Shown here: positions 16,857 through 25,537 of the stretch, piece after piece
Layout of the letters: each line of letters begins with the position of its first letter
How positions within the stretch are numbered: position 1 is the first letter of the stretch
Assembly (NCBI GenBank): GCA_040877415.1
Contig: JBBDNV010000021.1
Location: forward strand, 1 to 39,472
DNA from: JBBDNV01 sp040877415
GTDB taxonomy: Bacteria > Planctomycetota > Planctomycetia > Pirellulales > PALSA-1355
Direction of reading: 5' to 3'
Length of the DNA stretch: 39,472 bases
Translations under genes and position numbers: made by a program
The notes under the pieces: model-generated
Told to the model about the DNA's origin: nothing
Database searches by the model: none
The model's input: only the letters and a program-made list of their open reading frames with translations

Positions 16857-17921
16857 TCAACGTCCAAGAGAAGGTGCACCGCCAGCCGTTGCTGAATACG
16901 CCGTGGCACGCTTTCGAAGCCAGATTGCGGCCAGCACACACAGCACGCCGAAGCCTGTCAACGCAAACCACAGCCAGGCCGAGCGCCAAATACTCGGACG
17001 CCGCAGTCCGGGCAAGCCGAATGCGGTCAGGGCAAACTCCGTCTCGGGAATCTCACGGCGCTCGAAGCGCTCGAAGTTGGTGATGATTTGCACCTCTCCT
17101 GCCGTGGTTTGCGCGGTTATCGAAGACGCTTTCAGCAGCGGCAATTTGCCACAATCCGCACGAAATTCCGTGCGCTGAGTGACATGCTCTTCACCTTTTT
17201 TGGTAGTGGCATCGCACACCAATTCTTGAATCGCCCACATGCGGTCGGGATTCAAATATAATACACCGTCATGGATCCAGTATTTGTAGTCCTCGGACTT
17301 GGCGCAACTGAACGTGACCGCGACCAGCTTGCCCGTCGGACGGTCGACCCACTCGACGTCCTTCACCGAAAACGCCGGATGACGGAACCAATCGATCAGA
17401 TAGCGGTCGAACACGAGCAGTGGGAACAGCAGTGCCATATCCTCGTGCTTCAATTCGTTTTCAACGCCTTTTTTGTCGCCCAGGTACTTGACGAACCAGG
17501 GAAGGTTTCCCTGACGCTTCTCCAACTTGAACGAACCTTCCGAGTTTCGGCACACGACGCGCTCGCTCCCTTGCAGTCGAGCCCGTTGTGCTTCGGGGAC
17601 TTTGAGGTAGGCCAACGTTTGCAGCACGTTATCATCGGACGACTTCACCGTGATTCGCATGACCATCTCGGAGTCAGGCCGTAGATGTCGTTGCGTTAAC
17701 ACAACGTCCAAGTGCCTCGAAATGCTCTTGAATTCCGACCAGCTCCGTGGCGCCTCGGTCTCAAGTCGTGCCCGCAATGCCGCGTCATCGGCAAACGAGA
17801 ACTTGGAAAGCGGCGCAACAAGTACGGCCATCAAAAGACCGCTTTGCAGAACTATTCTAGAACCGGCCTGCAAGGTGCGCCGCCGTTTCCCGTGAGCCTT
17901 GCAATCGAAAATCGATACCAT
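16857..17921 (-). CDS. Hypothetical exported, C-terminally anchored protein
   Basis: I do not recognise a named family with confidence. The 354-residue protein has an N-terminal hydrophobic signal (about 24-42, ending KFSFADDA), a soluble region of about 260 residues with many Lys/Glu/Asp residues, and a C-terminal transmembrane helix (about 313-335, SAWLWFALTGFGVLCVLAAI) followed by basic residues. The middle contains HDGVLYLNPDRMWAIQELVC and a run of beta-type sequence, reminiscent of DUF1571-like or outer-membrane-lipoprotein-carrier-like proteins, but the match is too weak to call. It heads a likely operon with the DUF1573 and lnt genes. The ATG at 17921 is used; a TTG three codons upstream is an alternative. 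Confidence 0.7.
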   Translation of the reverse strand: MVSIFDCKAHGKRRRTLQAGSRIVLQSGLLMAVLVAPLSKFSFADDAALRARLETEAPRSWSEFKSISRHLDVVLTQRHLRPDSEMVMRITVKSSDDNVLQTLAYLKVPEAQRARLQGSERVVCRNSEGSFKLEKRQGNLPWFVKYLGDKKGVENELKHEDMALLFPLLVFDRYLIDWFRHPAFSVKDVEWVDRPTGKLVAVTFSCAKSEDYKYWIHDGVLYLNPDRMWAIQELVCDATTKKGEEHVTQRTEFRADCGKLPLLKASSITAQTTAGEVQIITNFERFERREIPETEFALTAFGLPGLRRPSIWRSAWLWFALTGFGVLCVLAAIWLRKRATAYSATAGGAPSLGR

Positions 17922-18005
17922 GGAACGCAAATGTCAGTTATCGATTATTGATTGCAATAACATTCGAAACGTCACCGGCGGCGCACCAGTCTGGCCGGTC
18001 GGCAC

Positions 18006-18127
18006 CTAGTAGTCCGACCACGTTTGTGTGTCATACGGGGTGCCCCTGCTGGCTTGTCCAGCAGTCCAGCAGCACGGGTGGCAAGCCACCCCTGGCACCC
18101 GACAGAATATCATCGATGGACTACTAG
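18006..18127. mobile_element. MITE-like element with perfect 10-bp inverted ends
   Basis: CTAGTAGTCC (18006-18015) and GGACTACTAG (18118-18127) are perfect inverted termini. The interior holds nested complementary segments (GGGTGCCCCTGCTGGCTTG, then CAGCAGTCCAGCAG, then GGTGGCAAGCCACCCCTGGC), so the whole 122 bp can fold. No ORF or transposase is present. It occupies the first half of the 456-bp gap 17922-18377. The rest of that gap holds an AT-rich stretch at about 17938-17970 and a promoter-like segment near 18283-18334. Confidence 0.7.
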
Positions 18128-18282
18128 TATAGCGACTGCCGCGCAAAACGTCACATCCGGAGCATTGACGGCCATTGACGGCGGCGGCCCCCTTGGCCGT
18201 GTCGGCGGGCGAAACTGACAAAGTGCTTGTGGGGCCGCCCTTTGCGAATCGAAGCCAGCGCCCGGCGAAAATTCTTGTCAAC

Positions 18283-18334
18283 TTGACCCACCCAAACCTG
18301 CCGACTTAAATGCAAATAGAGCGGCCGTTTTGCA
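18283..18334 (+). promoter_or_regulatory. Candidate sigma-70-type promoter with inverted repeat
   Basis: TTGACC (18283-18288) and TTAAAT (18306-18311) are separated by exactly 17 bases, with 5/6 and 4/6 matches to the -35 and -10 consensus. An inverted pair TGCAAA (18311-18316) and TTTGCA (18329-18334) covers the predicted start of transcription, where an operator could lie. The gene at 18378 starts about 60 bases further on. This is sequence resemblance only. Confidence 0.35.
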
Positions 18335-18377
18335 CTTGCAGACCCGGATCGCGTCGGAATTGAAGAGGCCGTAGTTC

Positions 18378-18923
18378 ATGACTGCCGATCGCCCCCTGAT
18401 GCCGCTGCGCGACTTTTTCGCGGGCGTTGCCGAGTACGCGTTTCAAACTCGGATCGGAATCGCCGATCCGCCGCTGATCGACTACATCACCGACCTGTTG
18501 ACGCGGTTCATCCGCTCCGACGCCTTATACAACGTGCGCGACCTGCGGGGCCGGCGGCTGGGCGAAGTCGGGCTGATGCTGGCCGAAGCCGAAGCCCGCA
18601 CGGGCGACGCCCGCCGCGAGGTGCACCGCCACATCGGCGACTTCACGCTCTTCTGGACCGGCGTCTATCCCGAAGCGCTCGGCCACTCGCTCCGCGGCAC
18701 CCGGGCGAAGCGCCACGACCGGTTCGTCGACTATTGCACGCACGGCAAGCGGGCCTACTACATCGCCAGCACGATCCCGGCGGACCCGAACGACGTGCAC
18801 AACGATCTGCTCGAGCGGCTGAGCGAGGAATTCGAGCTTTGCGCCTATGGGCTCAACGAAGCGCGCAAGGAATGGGAACGCCGCGACCCCGGCGGCGAGT
18901 GGCAGTTGGTCGTGTTCAACTGA
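18378..18923 (+). CDS. Hypothetical protein, soluble, 181 aa
   Basis: I do not recognise the family. The product has no signal peptide or membrane segment, and is rich in Arg, Asp and Glu, with predicted helices throughout. Notable stretches are LRDFFAGVAEYAFQTRIGIA near the N-terminus, YITDLLTRFIRSDALYNV, and DARREVHRHIGDFTLFWTGV in the middle. The C-terminus ends GGEWQLVVFN. It is plausibly a conserved cytoplasmic protein of the phylum. The ATG is preceded by GAAGAGG about 9 bases upstream, a reasonable ribosome-binding site. It is followed 168 bp later by a DUF1501 gene on the same strand, with no evidence of a joint role. Confidence 0.8.
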   Translation: MTADRPLMPLRDFFAGVAEYAFQTRIGIADPPLIDYITDLLTRFIRSDALYNVRDLRGRRLGEVGLMLAEAEARTGDARREVHRHIGDFTLFWTGVYPEALGHSLRGTRAKRHDRFVDYCTHGKRAYYIASTIPADPNDVHNDLLERLSEEFELCAYGLNEARKEWERRDPGGEWQLVVFN

Positions 18924-19091
18924 CGCCGTCAAAATGGCGACGCAGCTCATTGGAACGACGCCGCCGTGGCCAACGCATTCGCCGCAGGATGTGTCGGACA
19001 ATGCTGTCGGTCATTCTTGACCCGAGCGGTGCGTTTGGCTCATACTGATCGTGCCCTGTGACGTTCGTCGACAATGCCCGGAGCCCTCGGC

Positions 19092-20480
19092 ATGGCCCGC
19101 AATCCGCAGATCGATGGGTGCCGGGAGTTTCGCCGCTTTGACCGCCGCGATCTGCTGCGGATCGGATCGATCGGGCTGGTGGGGCTTTCGCTGCCCAAAT
19201 TCCTGGCGGCCGCGCAAACGGGGCACATCAAGCCGCGCGCCAAGAGTGTGTTGTTCTATCACCACTACGGCGCGCCGAGCCACATCGACAGCTTCGACCC
19301 GAAACCCGAGGCCCCGGTCGAAGTCCGCGGCGAATTCAAGACGATCGCCAGCTCGGCCCCCGGCTTCCACGTCACCCAGATCATGCCGCGGATCGCCCAG
19401 GTGTGCGATCGGCTGGCCGTGGTGCGCACGATGCACCATCGCACGAGCAACCACAATCCGGCCGTTTACCTGGCCATCACGGGACGCACCAGCGAGCGCG
19501 ACCAGGTGCAGGTCGGCGCCTCGGCCAACGACTGGCCGCACTACGGAGCCGTGCTGGACAAACTCGCGCCGGGGAGCGGGACGATGCCCGTCTCGGTGCA
19601 GGTGCCGCATCGCGCGTTCGACCAGGTATACTCCTGCCCGGGCCAGACGGGCGGAATGCTCGGCAGCCGCTACGATCCGCTGGTCATCGAGCGCAACCCG
19701 AACGATCCGGATTTTCGCGTCGACGAATTGAGCCTGCGGGTCGATGCGGCGCGCCTGGACGACCGCCGCCGGCTATTGGCGGCCATCGACGGCCAGGTTC
19801 GCCATCTCGAACAGGACGCGGCCATCGAATCCCGCGACCAGTTCTACGAGCGATCGTTTGCGCTGTTGAGCTCGCCGGCCGCCAAACGGGCGTTCGATTT
19901 GTCGCAGGAAGACGAAAAGCTGCGCGAGCGCTACGGCCGCACCAAGAGCGGGCAAAGCCTGCTGCTGGGCCGGCGGCTGATCGAAGCCGGCGTGCGCTTC
20001 GTCACGTGCTTCAGCGGTTCCAACCCGGGAGACGGCTGGGACACGCACGTCGACAACTTTCGGAAAATGAAGGACCAGCTCATGCCGGAGGAAGACCAGG
20101 CCTTTTCCGCGCTCATCGAGGACTTGGACGACCGCGGAATGCTCGAGGAAACGCTGGTCGTCTGGTCGGGCGAGTTCGGCCGCAAGCCGCAGATCGGCCA
20201 ACCGAATCCGATGGTCAACAACATCGGTCCCGGCGGCCGCGATCACTGGCCGTTCTGCTACTCGCTGGTTCTTGCCGGCGCCGGCGTCAAGCGCGGCTTC
20301 GTCTACGGCCAGAGCGACCGCATTGGCGCCTATCCGGCCGGAATGTCTCATTCGCCGGGCGACATGGCGGCGACGCTGTTTTGGGCGCTGGGGCTCGATC
20401 CGGCAACCGAGATCCACGATCGGTTCGGCCGCCCGTTCAAGCTGGCCGAGGGCAAGCCGATCACGGAGGTTTTTGCATAG
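19092..20480 (+). CDS. DUF1501 family exported protein
   Basis: The product is 462 residues, the ordinary DUF1501 length and so unlike the extended paralogue at 12432. A Tat-like signal (RRFDRRDLLRIGSIGLVGLS) is followed by the phosphatase-fold core: FYHHYGAPSHIDSFDPKPEA, then GWDTHVDNFRKMKDQLMPEE, then LVVWSGEFGRKPQIGQPNP, and finally GGRDHWPFCYSLVLAGAGVK. Family members are assigned to the sulfatase/alkaline phosphatase superfamily, but substrates are not established. The ATG at 19092 is favoured over 19074 because GGAG precedes it at about 9 bases. The neighbouring DUF1549/DUF1553 cytochrome-like gene often found next to DUF1501 genes in planctomycetes is absent. Confidence 0.88.
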   Translation: MARNPQIDGCREFRRFDRRDLLRIGSIGLVGLSLPKFLAAAQTGHIKPRAKSVLFYHHYGAPSHIDSFDPKPEAPVEVRGEFKTIASSAPGFHVTQIMPRIAQVCDRLAVVRTMHHRTSNHNPAVYLAITGRTSERDQVQVGASANDWPHYGAVLDKLAPGSGTMPVSVQVPHRAFDQVYSCPGQTGGMLGSRYDPLVIERNPNDPDFRVDELSLRVDAARLDDRRRLLAAIDGQVRHLEQDAAIESRDQFYERSFALLSSPAAKRAFDLSQEDEKLRERYGRTKSGQSLLLGRRLIEAGVRFVTCFSGSNPGDGWDTHVDNFRKMKDQLMPEEDQAFSALIEDLDDRGMLEETLVVWSGEFGRKPQIGQPNPMVNNIGPGGRDHWPFCYSLVLAGAGVKRGFVYGQSDRIGAYPAGMSHSPGDMAATLFWALGLDPATEIHDRFGRPFKLAEGKPITEVFA

Positions 20481-20550
20481 GGACCAATCGTCGCGCATTA
20501 CCAGGCCGCAAGCGGTTGGACGACGGCGCCTGATTCTCGCGCGCGTTGGC

Positions 20551-23500
20551 CTACGTCTCGGAATAGGCCGACCGGCTGGGGGCGTCGGCGAGCTGCTGCT
20601 TTTTCGCGGCACTGGGCGGCGCGTGCGGGGCGCGCTGGAGAGTTTCGGCCGCCGGCCGGCTGCGGGCGAACAGCCGCGAAATGTCGTCAAAAATGGAATA
20701 AATCACCGGCGTCGCCAACAGCGTCAACAGCAGCGAGAGCGTCTGCCCGCCCACGGCCAACACGGCGATCGAGCGCCGTTCCTCGGCCCCTGGCCCGGCG
20801 GCGATCAACAGCGGCAACAGGCCGGCCACAAAACTGATCGTGGTCATCAGAATCGGCCGCAGCCGATCGCGGTTCGCCTGCAAGATGGCCGAGAGCCGGT
20901 CGAGTCCCCGGGCCCGCAACTGGTTGGTGTGGTCGACCTGCAGAATCGAGTTTTTCTTGACCACGCCGAACAGCACCAGGATGCCGAGCGCGGAGTAGAG
21001 ATTGAGCGTTTCACCGCCGATGAGCAGGCTCAAGAGTCCGAACGGGATGGCCAAAGGCAGCGAAATGAGAATCGTCAGCGGATGGACCAGGTGCTCGAAT
21101 TGCGCGGCCAGGATGAGGTACATGAAGATGAACGACAGGACCATCGTCCAGCCGAAATCCTTGAACGTTCGCTCCAGCTCCCGGCCGCGTCCCGAGACGC
21201 GCGTGACGTATCCGGGCGGCAGGCCCATCTCCTTGACCGCGGCGCGGAAGGCGTCGATGCGGTCGGCCAGCGCGTAGCCGGGGCCCAGATTGGCCCGCAC
21301 GGCCGCCATGCGCTGGCGGTCGACCCGGTCGATGCGGGGCGAAGTCTCGGCATTGTAAAAGCGCACGACGTTGTCCAGCCGCGTGAGCGTCGGGCTCGAG
21401 CCGTCCGAGCGTGCCGCGCCGGAAGAGTTTTGCAAGCCGGCACTGGCGTCGGCAGCGGCCGTGTTTGCCCACGCCCGGGGCGACGTGCGCACGTAAAGCT
21501 GGTTGATGGCTTGGCGGCTCGAGCGGTCGATGCCCACCAGGCGCAGCTCCACGTCGTAAGTGTCGTCGGCCAGCTCGTCGTGAAAGCGCGAAACGCGATC
21601 GTCGCCGCCGACCGCGATGCGCAGCGTCTCGGCGATTTCGTGCACTTCCACGCCCAGCGCGGCGGCGCGCTCGCGATTGATTTCCACCCGCAGCTCGGGC
21701 TTGTCCATGCGCAGCGTGGTATACGTGTCGACGATGCCCGGCTCCTTGGCCACCCGCCGGCGGAGCTCTTCGCTGACTTTGGCCAGGGTGTTGATATCGG
21801 GACCTTCGATCACGAAATCGATGTCGACCGGGGCTCCCTGGCGCAGGCTGGTCAGGTTGCGGACGGAGACGATCAGCTCGTCGAATTGCAAGAGGCGCCC
21901 GCGGGCTTGCTGCATCACGTCGCGCTGCGAAAAATTGCCCTCCCAGGCGGCGGAAGGTCGTCCGGCGAGGGTCGCGCGCCATAGTCGCTCGAAGTTAAAT
22001 GAGCGGTCCTTGATGTCCTGCAATTGCACGTAGATTTCGGCATTGTTCAGGCCCGACGACATGCGGCCGCCGACGGTCGTCAAAAGATGCGTGATGCCCG
22101 GTACCTGGCGCAATTCGTCCTCGACGGCCTTCGTGGTCTGGTCCATCGTCAACAGCGACGCGCCCTCCTGCGCGGTGATGCGGATTTCGAATTCGGATTC
22201 ATCGACGTTGGTGGGCACGTAGTCCTGCTTGACCATGCGATACAAGGGGACGTTGGCCCAGATCACGCCCGCCACCAACAGGCAAACCAACCAGCGGTGC
22301 CGCATCGAAAAGCCGAGCGTGGCGACGTAGCCGGCCTCCAACAGGCGGTAGAAGCCGCGGCGCGAACGGGGCCCGCCGGTCGAGCTTTTGGGGCGCCGCA
22401 ACAGGCGCGAACACATCATCGGCGTCAGCGAGAAGCTGATGAACATGGAAATCAAGATCGCCACCACGGCCGTCATGCCAAACTGGTAGAGCATCCGCCC
22501 GGTGACGCTGGAAAGGAACGACACCGGCAGGAACACGATCACGAGCGACAGCGTGGTGGCCAACACGGCCAGGCCGATCTCGCGCGTGCCTTCGATGGCC
22601 GCCTGGACCGGCGACATGCCTTTTTCTTCGATGAAGCGAAACACGTTTTCCAGCACCACGATCGCGTCGTCGATCACCACGCCGACCATCAGCACCAGCG
22701 CCAGCATCGTGACGTTGTTCATCGTGAAGTCGAGAAAGCGCATCACCGCAAACGTGGAGATAATCGAGCCGGGAATCGCCACCGCGGCGATCAACGTCGA
22801 CCGCCAGGAGCGCATGAAAAGCAGGACCACGACGGTGGCCAGAATGCTGCCCGCGATCAAGTGCCCTTGAATCTCGTGCATCGCCGCGTTGATGTACCGC
22901 GACTGATCCTGGATGACGCTCAGCTCGACGTCGGGGGGCAACAGCTCGCGGGCCCGCGCGAGACGGTCCTTGACGGCCTGGATGACCTCGACCGTGTTGG
23001 TGCCCGACTGCCGCTGGATGGACAGCACCACGGCGGGCGTTCCGTCGAGGCGCGCCAGCGTGCGAATCTCCTTGGAGCCGTCGACCACTTCGCCCAGGTC
23101 GCGCAGGCGAACCGGCGTCCCGTGCGAGCTGGCGACGACCAGGTCGAGAAATTCCTCCGGTTCCGTCACGCGGCCCATGGTGCGCAGCGACAGCTCGCGC
23201 GCGCCGGCGTCGACCCGCCCGCCCGGAATATCGATATTCTGCCGCGCCAGCGCGTCGCGCACCTGCATGATGGAAAGCTGGTAGGCGGCCAGCCGGCGAG
23301 CCTCGATGTTGACCTGGATGGCCCGATCCGTGGCGCCCGCGATGTATACTTCGCCCACGCCGTGCGCCGACTCGATCACGTTTTTCACGTACCGGTCGGC
23401 CAGTACGAACAGCTCGCGGCTGTCCCGGTTGCCCGAGACGGCCAATGACATGATCGGCGAGGAGTCCAGATCGGACTTGTCGACCACCGGCGGATAGGTG

Positions 23501-23868
23501 CCCGGCGGGAGGCGGTTGACCACGCTGCCCACCGCGTCGCGCACGTCCTGAGCGGCCGCGTCGATGTCGCGGTCCAGATCGAACGTGATGATCATCATCG
23601 AGTTGCCGTCTCGCGACAGCGACCGCAGCTCGTCGATGCCCGCCACCGTGGCCACCGCGTCTTCCAGAACTTGCGTGATCTCCGTCTCGATTTCCTCCGG
23701 AGACGCGCCCGGATAGGTCGTGAACACGAAGACCGTCGGCAAATCCATCTCCGGAAACCGATCGATCCCCAATTGCTGATACGCGGCCAGGCCGGCCACG
23801 ATCATGGCCAGCACCAGCATCAGCGCGAAGACGGGCCTGCGCACGCAAACTTCAGCTAGCCACTGCAA
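20551..23868 (-). CDS. RND-family efflux permease, HAE1/AcrB-like
   Basis: This is an inner-membrane proton-driven transporter of 1105 residues, the usual RND size of about 1050 plus a C-terminal tail. It has the N-terminal helix after VRRPVFALMLVLAM and the sequence FPEMDLPTVFVFTTYPGASP, typical of HAE1 proteins. The proton-relay acids are D400 and D401 (GVVIDDAIVVLEN), corresponding to AcrB D407/D408; the relay lysine is K972 in FGVVKKNSILQ. Two large periplasmic loops are evident. The TTG start is supported by AAGGAG seven bases upstream; the nearby ATG is in another frame. The membrane-fusion protein gene lies 110 bp upstream on the same strand. No TolC-type outer-membrane gene is in the window. 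Substrates cannot be inferred. Confidence 0.94.
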   Translation of the reverse strand: MQWLAEVCVRRPVFALMLVLAMIVAGLAAYQQLGIDRFPEMDLPTVFVFTTYPGASPEEIETEITQVLEDAVATVAGIDELRSLSRDGNSMMIITFDLDRDIDAAAQDVRDAVGSVVNRLPPGTYPPVVDKSDLDSSPIMSLAVSGNRDSRELFVLADRYVKNVIESAHGVGEVYIAGATDRAIQVNIEARRLAAYQLSIMQVRDALARQNIDIPGGRVDAGARELSLRTMGRVTEPEEFLDLVVASSHGTPVRLRDLGEVVDGSKEIRTLARLDGTPAVVLSIQRQSGTNTVEVIQAVKDRLARARELLPPDVELSVIQDQSRYINAAMHEIQGHLIAGSILATVVVLLFMRSWRSTLIAAVAIPGSIISTFAVMRFLDFTMNNVTMLALVLMVGVVIDDAIVVLENVFRFIEEKGMSPVQAAIEGTREIGLAVLATTLSLVIVFLPVSFLSSVTGRMLYQFGMTAVVAILISMFISFSLTPMMCSRLLRRPKSSTGGPRSRRGFYRLLEAGYVATLGFSMRHRWLVCLLVAGVIWANVPLYRMVKQDYVPTNVDESEFEIRITAQEGASLLTMDQTTKAVEDELRQVPGITHLLTTVGGRMSSGLNNAEIYVQLQDIKDRSFNFERLWRATLAGRPSAAWEGNFSQRDVMQQARGRLLQFDELIVSVRNLTSLRQGAPVDIDFVIEGPDINTLAKVSEELRRRVAKEPGIVDTYTTLRMDKPELRVEINRERAAALGVEVHEIAETLRIAVGGDDRVSRFHDELADDTYDVELRLVGIDRSSRQAINQLYVRTSPRAWANTAAADASAGLQNSSGAARSDGSSPTLTRLDNVVRFYNAETSPRIDRVDRQRMAAVRANLGPGYALADRIDAFRAAVKEMGLPPGYVTRVSGRGRELERTFKDFGWTMVLSFIFMYLILAAQFEHLVHPLTILISLPLAIPFGLLSLLIGGETLNLYSALGILVLFGVVKKNSILQVDHTNQLRARGLDRLSAILQANRDRLRPILMTTISFVAGLLPLLIAAGPGAEERRSIAVLAVGGQTLSLLLTLLATPVIYSIFDDISRLFARSRPAAETLQRAPHAPPSAAKKQQLADAPSRSAYSET

Positions 23869-23978
23869 GGACGAGCTCCTTCATGGGCGTTTCAAATCGT
23901 CGGCCGGACCCGCGGCCGGATGGGTTGGGGCGTCGTCGGGGGTCGGCTCGGGGCGCCTCCAAAAGGACGCCTTGTGTC

Positions 23979-25253
23979 TCAACCGCCCAACAGCGCCGCG
24001 CGGTCGTCGGCGCGGTCCGCGTCGTCGCGGATCACGCGCACCACGCCTTCGCGGCCAAGGTCGCCGTTGGACAAGACCGACTGGCCGGCTTCGAGCCCCG
24101 ACAGCACTTCCACGCGGTTGCCCTCGCGGCGGCCGACGCGAATCGGCTGCGGCCGGGCTCTATTATCTTTCACCGTCCACACTTTCTCCACCCCGCCGAA
24201 AGCGACGACACTGCTGGTGGGCACCGCCAGGGCCTGCTCGCCGGCATCCACCAGGATTTCGGCCTCGGCGAACAAACCCGTGCGCAATTGGCCGTTCGAG
24301 TTTTCGATGTCGGCCTCGATAATCAACGCGCGGCTGCTGACGTCAAGCGCCGGACTAATCCGCGATATCCGCGCTTCCAGCGGTTTCGATTTGCCTTCCA
24401 GCGAGATCCGCAACGGTTGGCCCACGCTCACCCCGATCGCTGTGCGCTCCGGCACGCCGGCCCGAAATCGCAACGGGTCGTTCCGCACCAACGACGCGAC
24501 CGGCTGGCCGACGTTGACGTAGCTGCCCGGCGCGACGTGCCTTTCCTGTATGATGCCGACGAACGGGGCCTTGAGCACCGCGTCCTGCTGGTTTTGCGTC
24601 GCCAGAGCCAATTCGGAACGGCGCAATTTGAGCAGGGCGATTTGCTCCTGCACGCTATTGAGCGCCGAGCGGTATCGGGCGTCCGCCACGCTCAGTGCCG
24701 CCTCGCGGGCCTCGATTTCCTCCTGGGTGACCACCCCTTTGCCGGCCAGACTCTTGGCGCGGCGGGCGTTCAGCCGGGCTTCGTCCAGCATGGCAATCTC
24801 TTGCAGCACCGGCGCGGCTCGCTTGGGGTCGAGCTTTTCGTCGGGCACGCCGGGACTCAGCCCCAAGGTGGCTCGAGCTTGCGCGACTTGCGCCTCGGCT
24901 TGCTGCACTTTCAAATCGAACTCATCGGTCTCCAGCCGCGCGACCGGCTGGCCCTTGGAGACGGGGGTGCCGATATCGACCAGCACTTCCTTCACGCGGC
25001 CGGCCACCTTGGCTCCCAACAGCGCGAATTCATCCTCGATCAGCGTCCCTTGCGCGCGCACGGTGCGCGGCCAGGGCTGTAGCGAGACTTCGACCACGCG
25101 CACCGTAGGACCGTCCGGAGCCGATGCGCCTTTGGCGGCCGCCGGCTGTTTCTTCGTCGGCGCGGCGCGATCACACCCGGCCCACAAGCCGGTTATGGCC
25201 GCCAGGCACGCAACCGCTCCCCAGGCAAATCGCGATCGACCACTCCGCCACAT
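23979..25253 (-). CDS. RND efflux periplasmic adaptor (membrane fusion protein)
   Basis: The 424-residue product is the adaptor partner of the permease just downstream. The N-terminus has a hydrophobic signal ending LWAGC at about residue 27, a fair lipobox (Trp at -3 is unusual), so it is probably a lipoprotein. The order is then a first barrel and lipoyl half (GTLIEDEFALLGAKVAGRVK), a helical hairpin of about 120 residues with Ala/Gln/Glu heptads (DEFDLKVQQAEAQVAQARA), a second lipoyl half (VLKAPFVGIIQERHVAPGSY), a beta-barrel and a membrane-proximal domain ending with ALAVPTSSVV. Together the two genes form one operon; a third component is presumably encoded elsewhere. Confidence 0.93.
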   Translation of the reverse strand: MWRSGRSRFAWGAVACLAAITGLWAGCDRAAPTKKQPAAAKGASAPDGPTVRVVEVSLQPWPRTVRAQGTLIEDEFALLGAKVAGRVKEVLVDIGTPVSKGQPVARLETDEFDLKVQQAEAQVAQARATLGLSPGVPDEKLDPKRAAPVLQEIAMLDEARLNARRAKSLAGKGVVTQEEIEAREAALSVADARYRSALNSVQEQIALLKLRRSELALATQNQQDAVLKAPFVGIIQERHVAPGSYVNVGQPVASLVRNDPLRFRAGVPERTAIGVSVGQPLRISLEGKSKPLEARISRISPALDVSSRALIIEADIENSNGQLRTGLFAEAEILVDAGEQALAVPTSSVVAFGGVEKVWTVKDNRARPQPIRVGRREGNRVEVLSGLEAGQSVLSNGDLGREGVVRVIRDDADRADDRAALLGG

Positions 25254-25379
25254 CGAAAAGCCTCAGGAAGAGCTTCACGTGAGGAAGGAAGAAGGCAAAA
25301 CTAAGGCAGGCAAGCAGCTTAGATTCTAGCTGACGGCCGGGAACGGGTCTACTAACGCCCACTCGGCCGGAAGCTCGCC

Positions 25380-25466
25380 GTTGAAAAATGGGACTGGCTC
25401 CGAGCCGTTTACGGTAGGTCCCGGGAATAAAAGGTGATCGCGAGGTGCCTGTCCCAATTTTTCAAC
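25380..25466 (+). repeat. REP/MITE-like palindromic element, copy 3
   Basis: This is an 87-bp copy with the same arms as copies 1, 2 and 4 and a centre differing from copy 2 at a few positions (GGTAGGTCCCGGGAATAA). It lies between the minus-strand adaptor gene (start 25253) and the stop of the minus-strand molybdoenzyme gene (25538). The CTAG edges seen at the other copies are degraded here (CTCGCC and GCCGTTGG). Confidence 0.85.
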
Positions 25467-25537
25467 ACGCCGTTGGCACGCCCCGAAGCACAGAAACGAG
25501 GCTCGGCCTGGGCCGATTGTTGCCGCAAGGTGCGAGC

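Noticed and set aside
22024..23848. Long frames on both strands within the RND permease gene
   Set aside because: They are shadow frames of the permease, whose relay residues and length are all present in the chosen frame.
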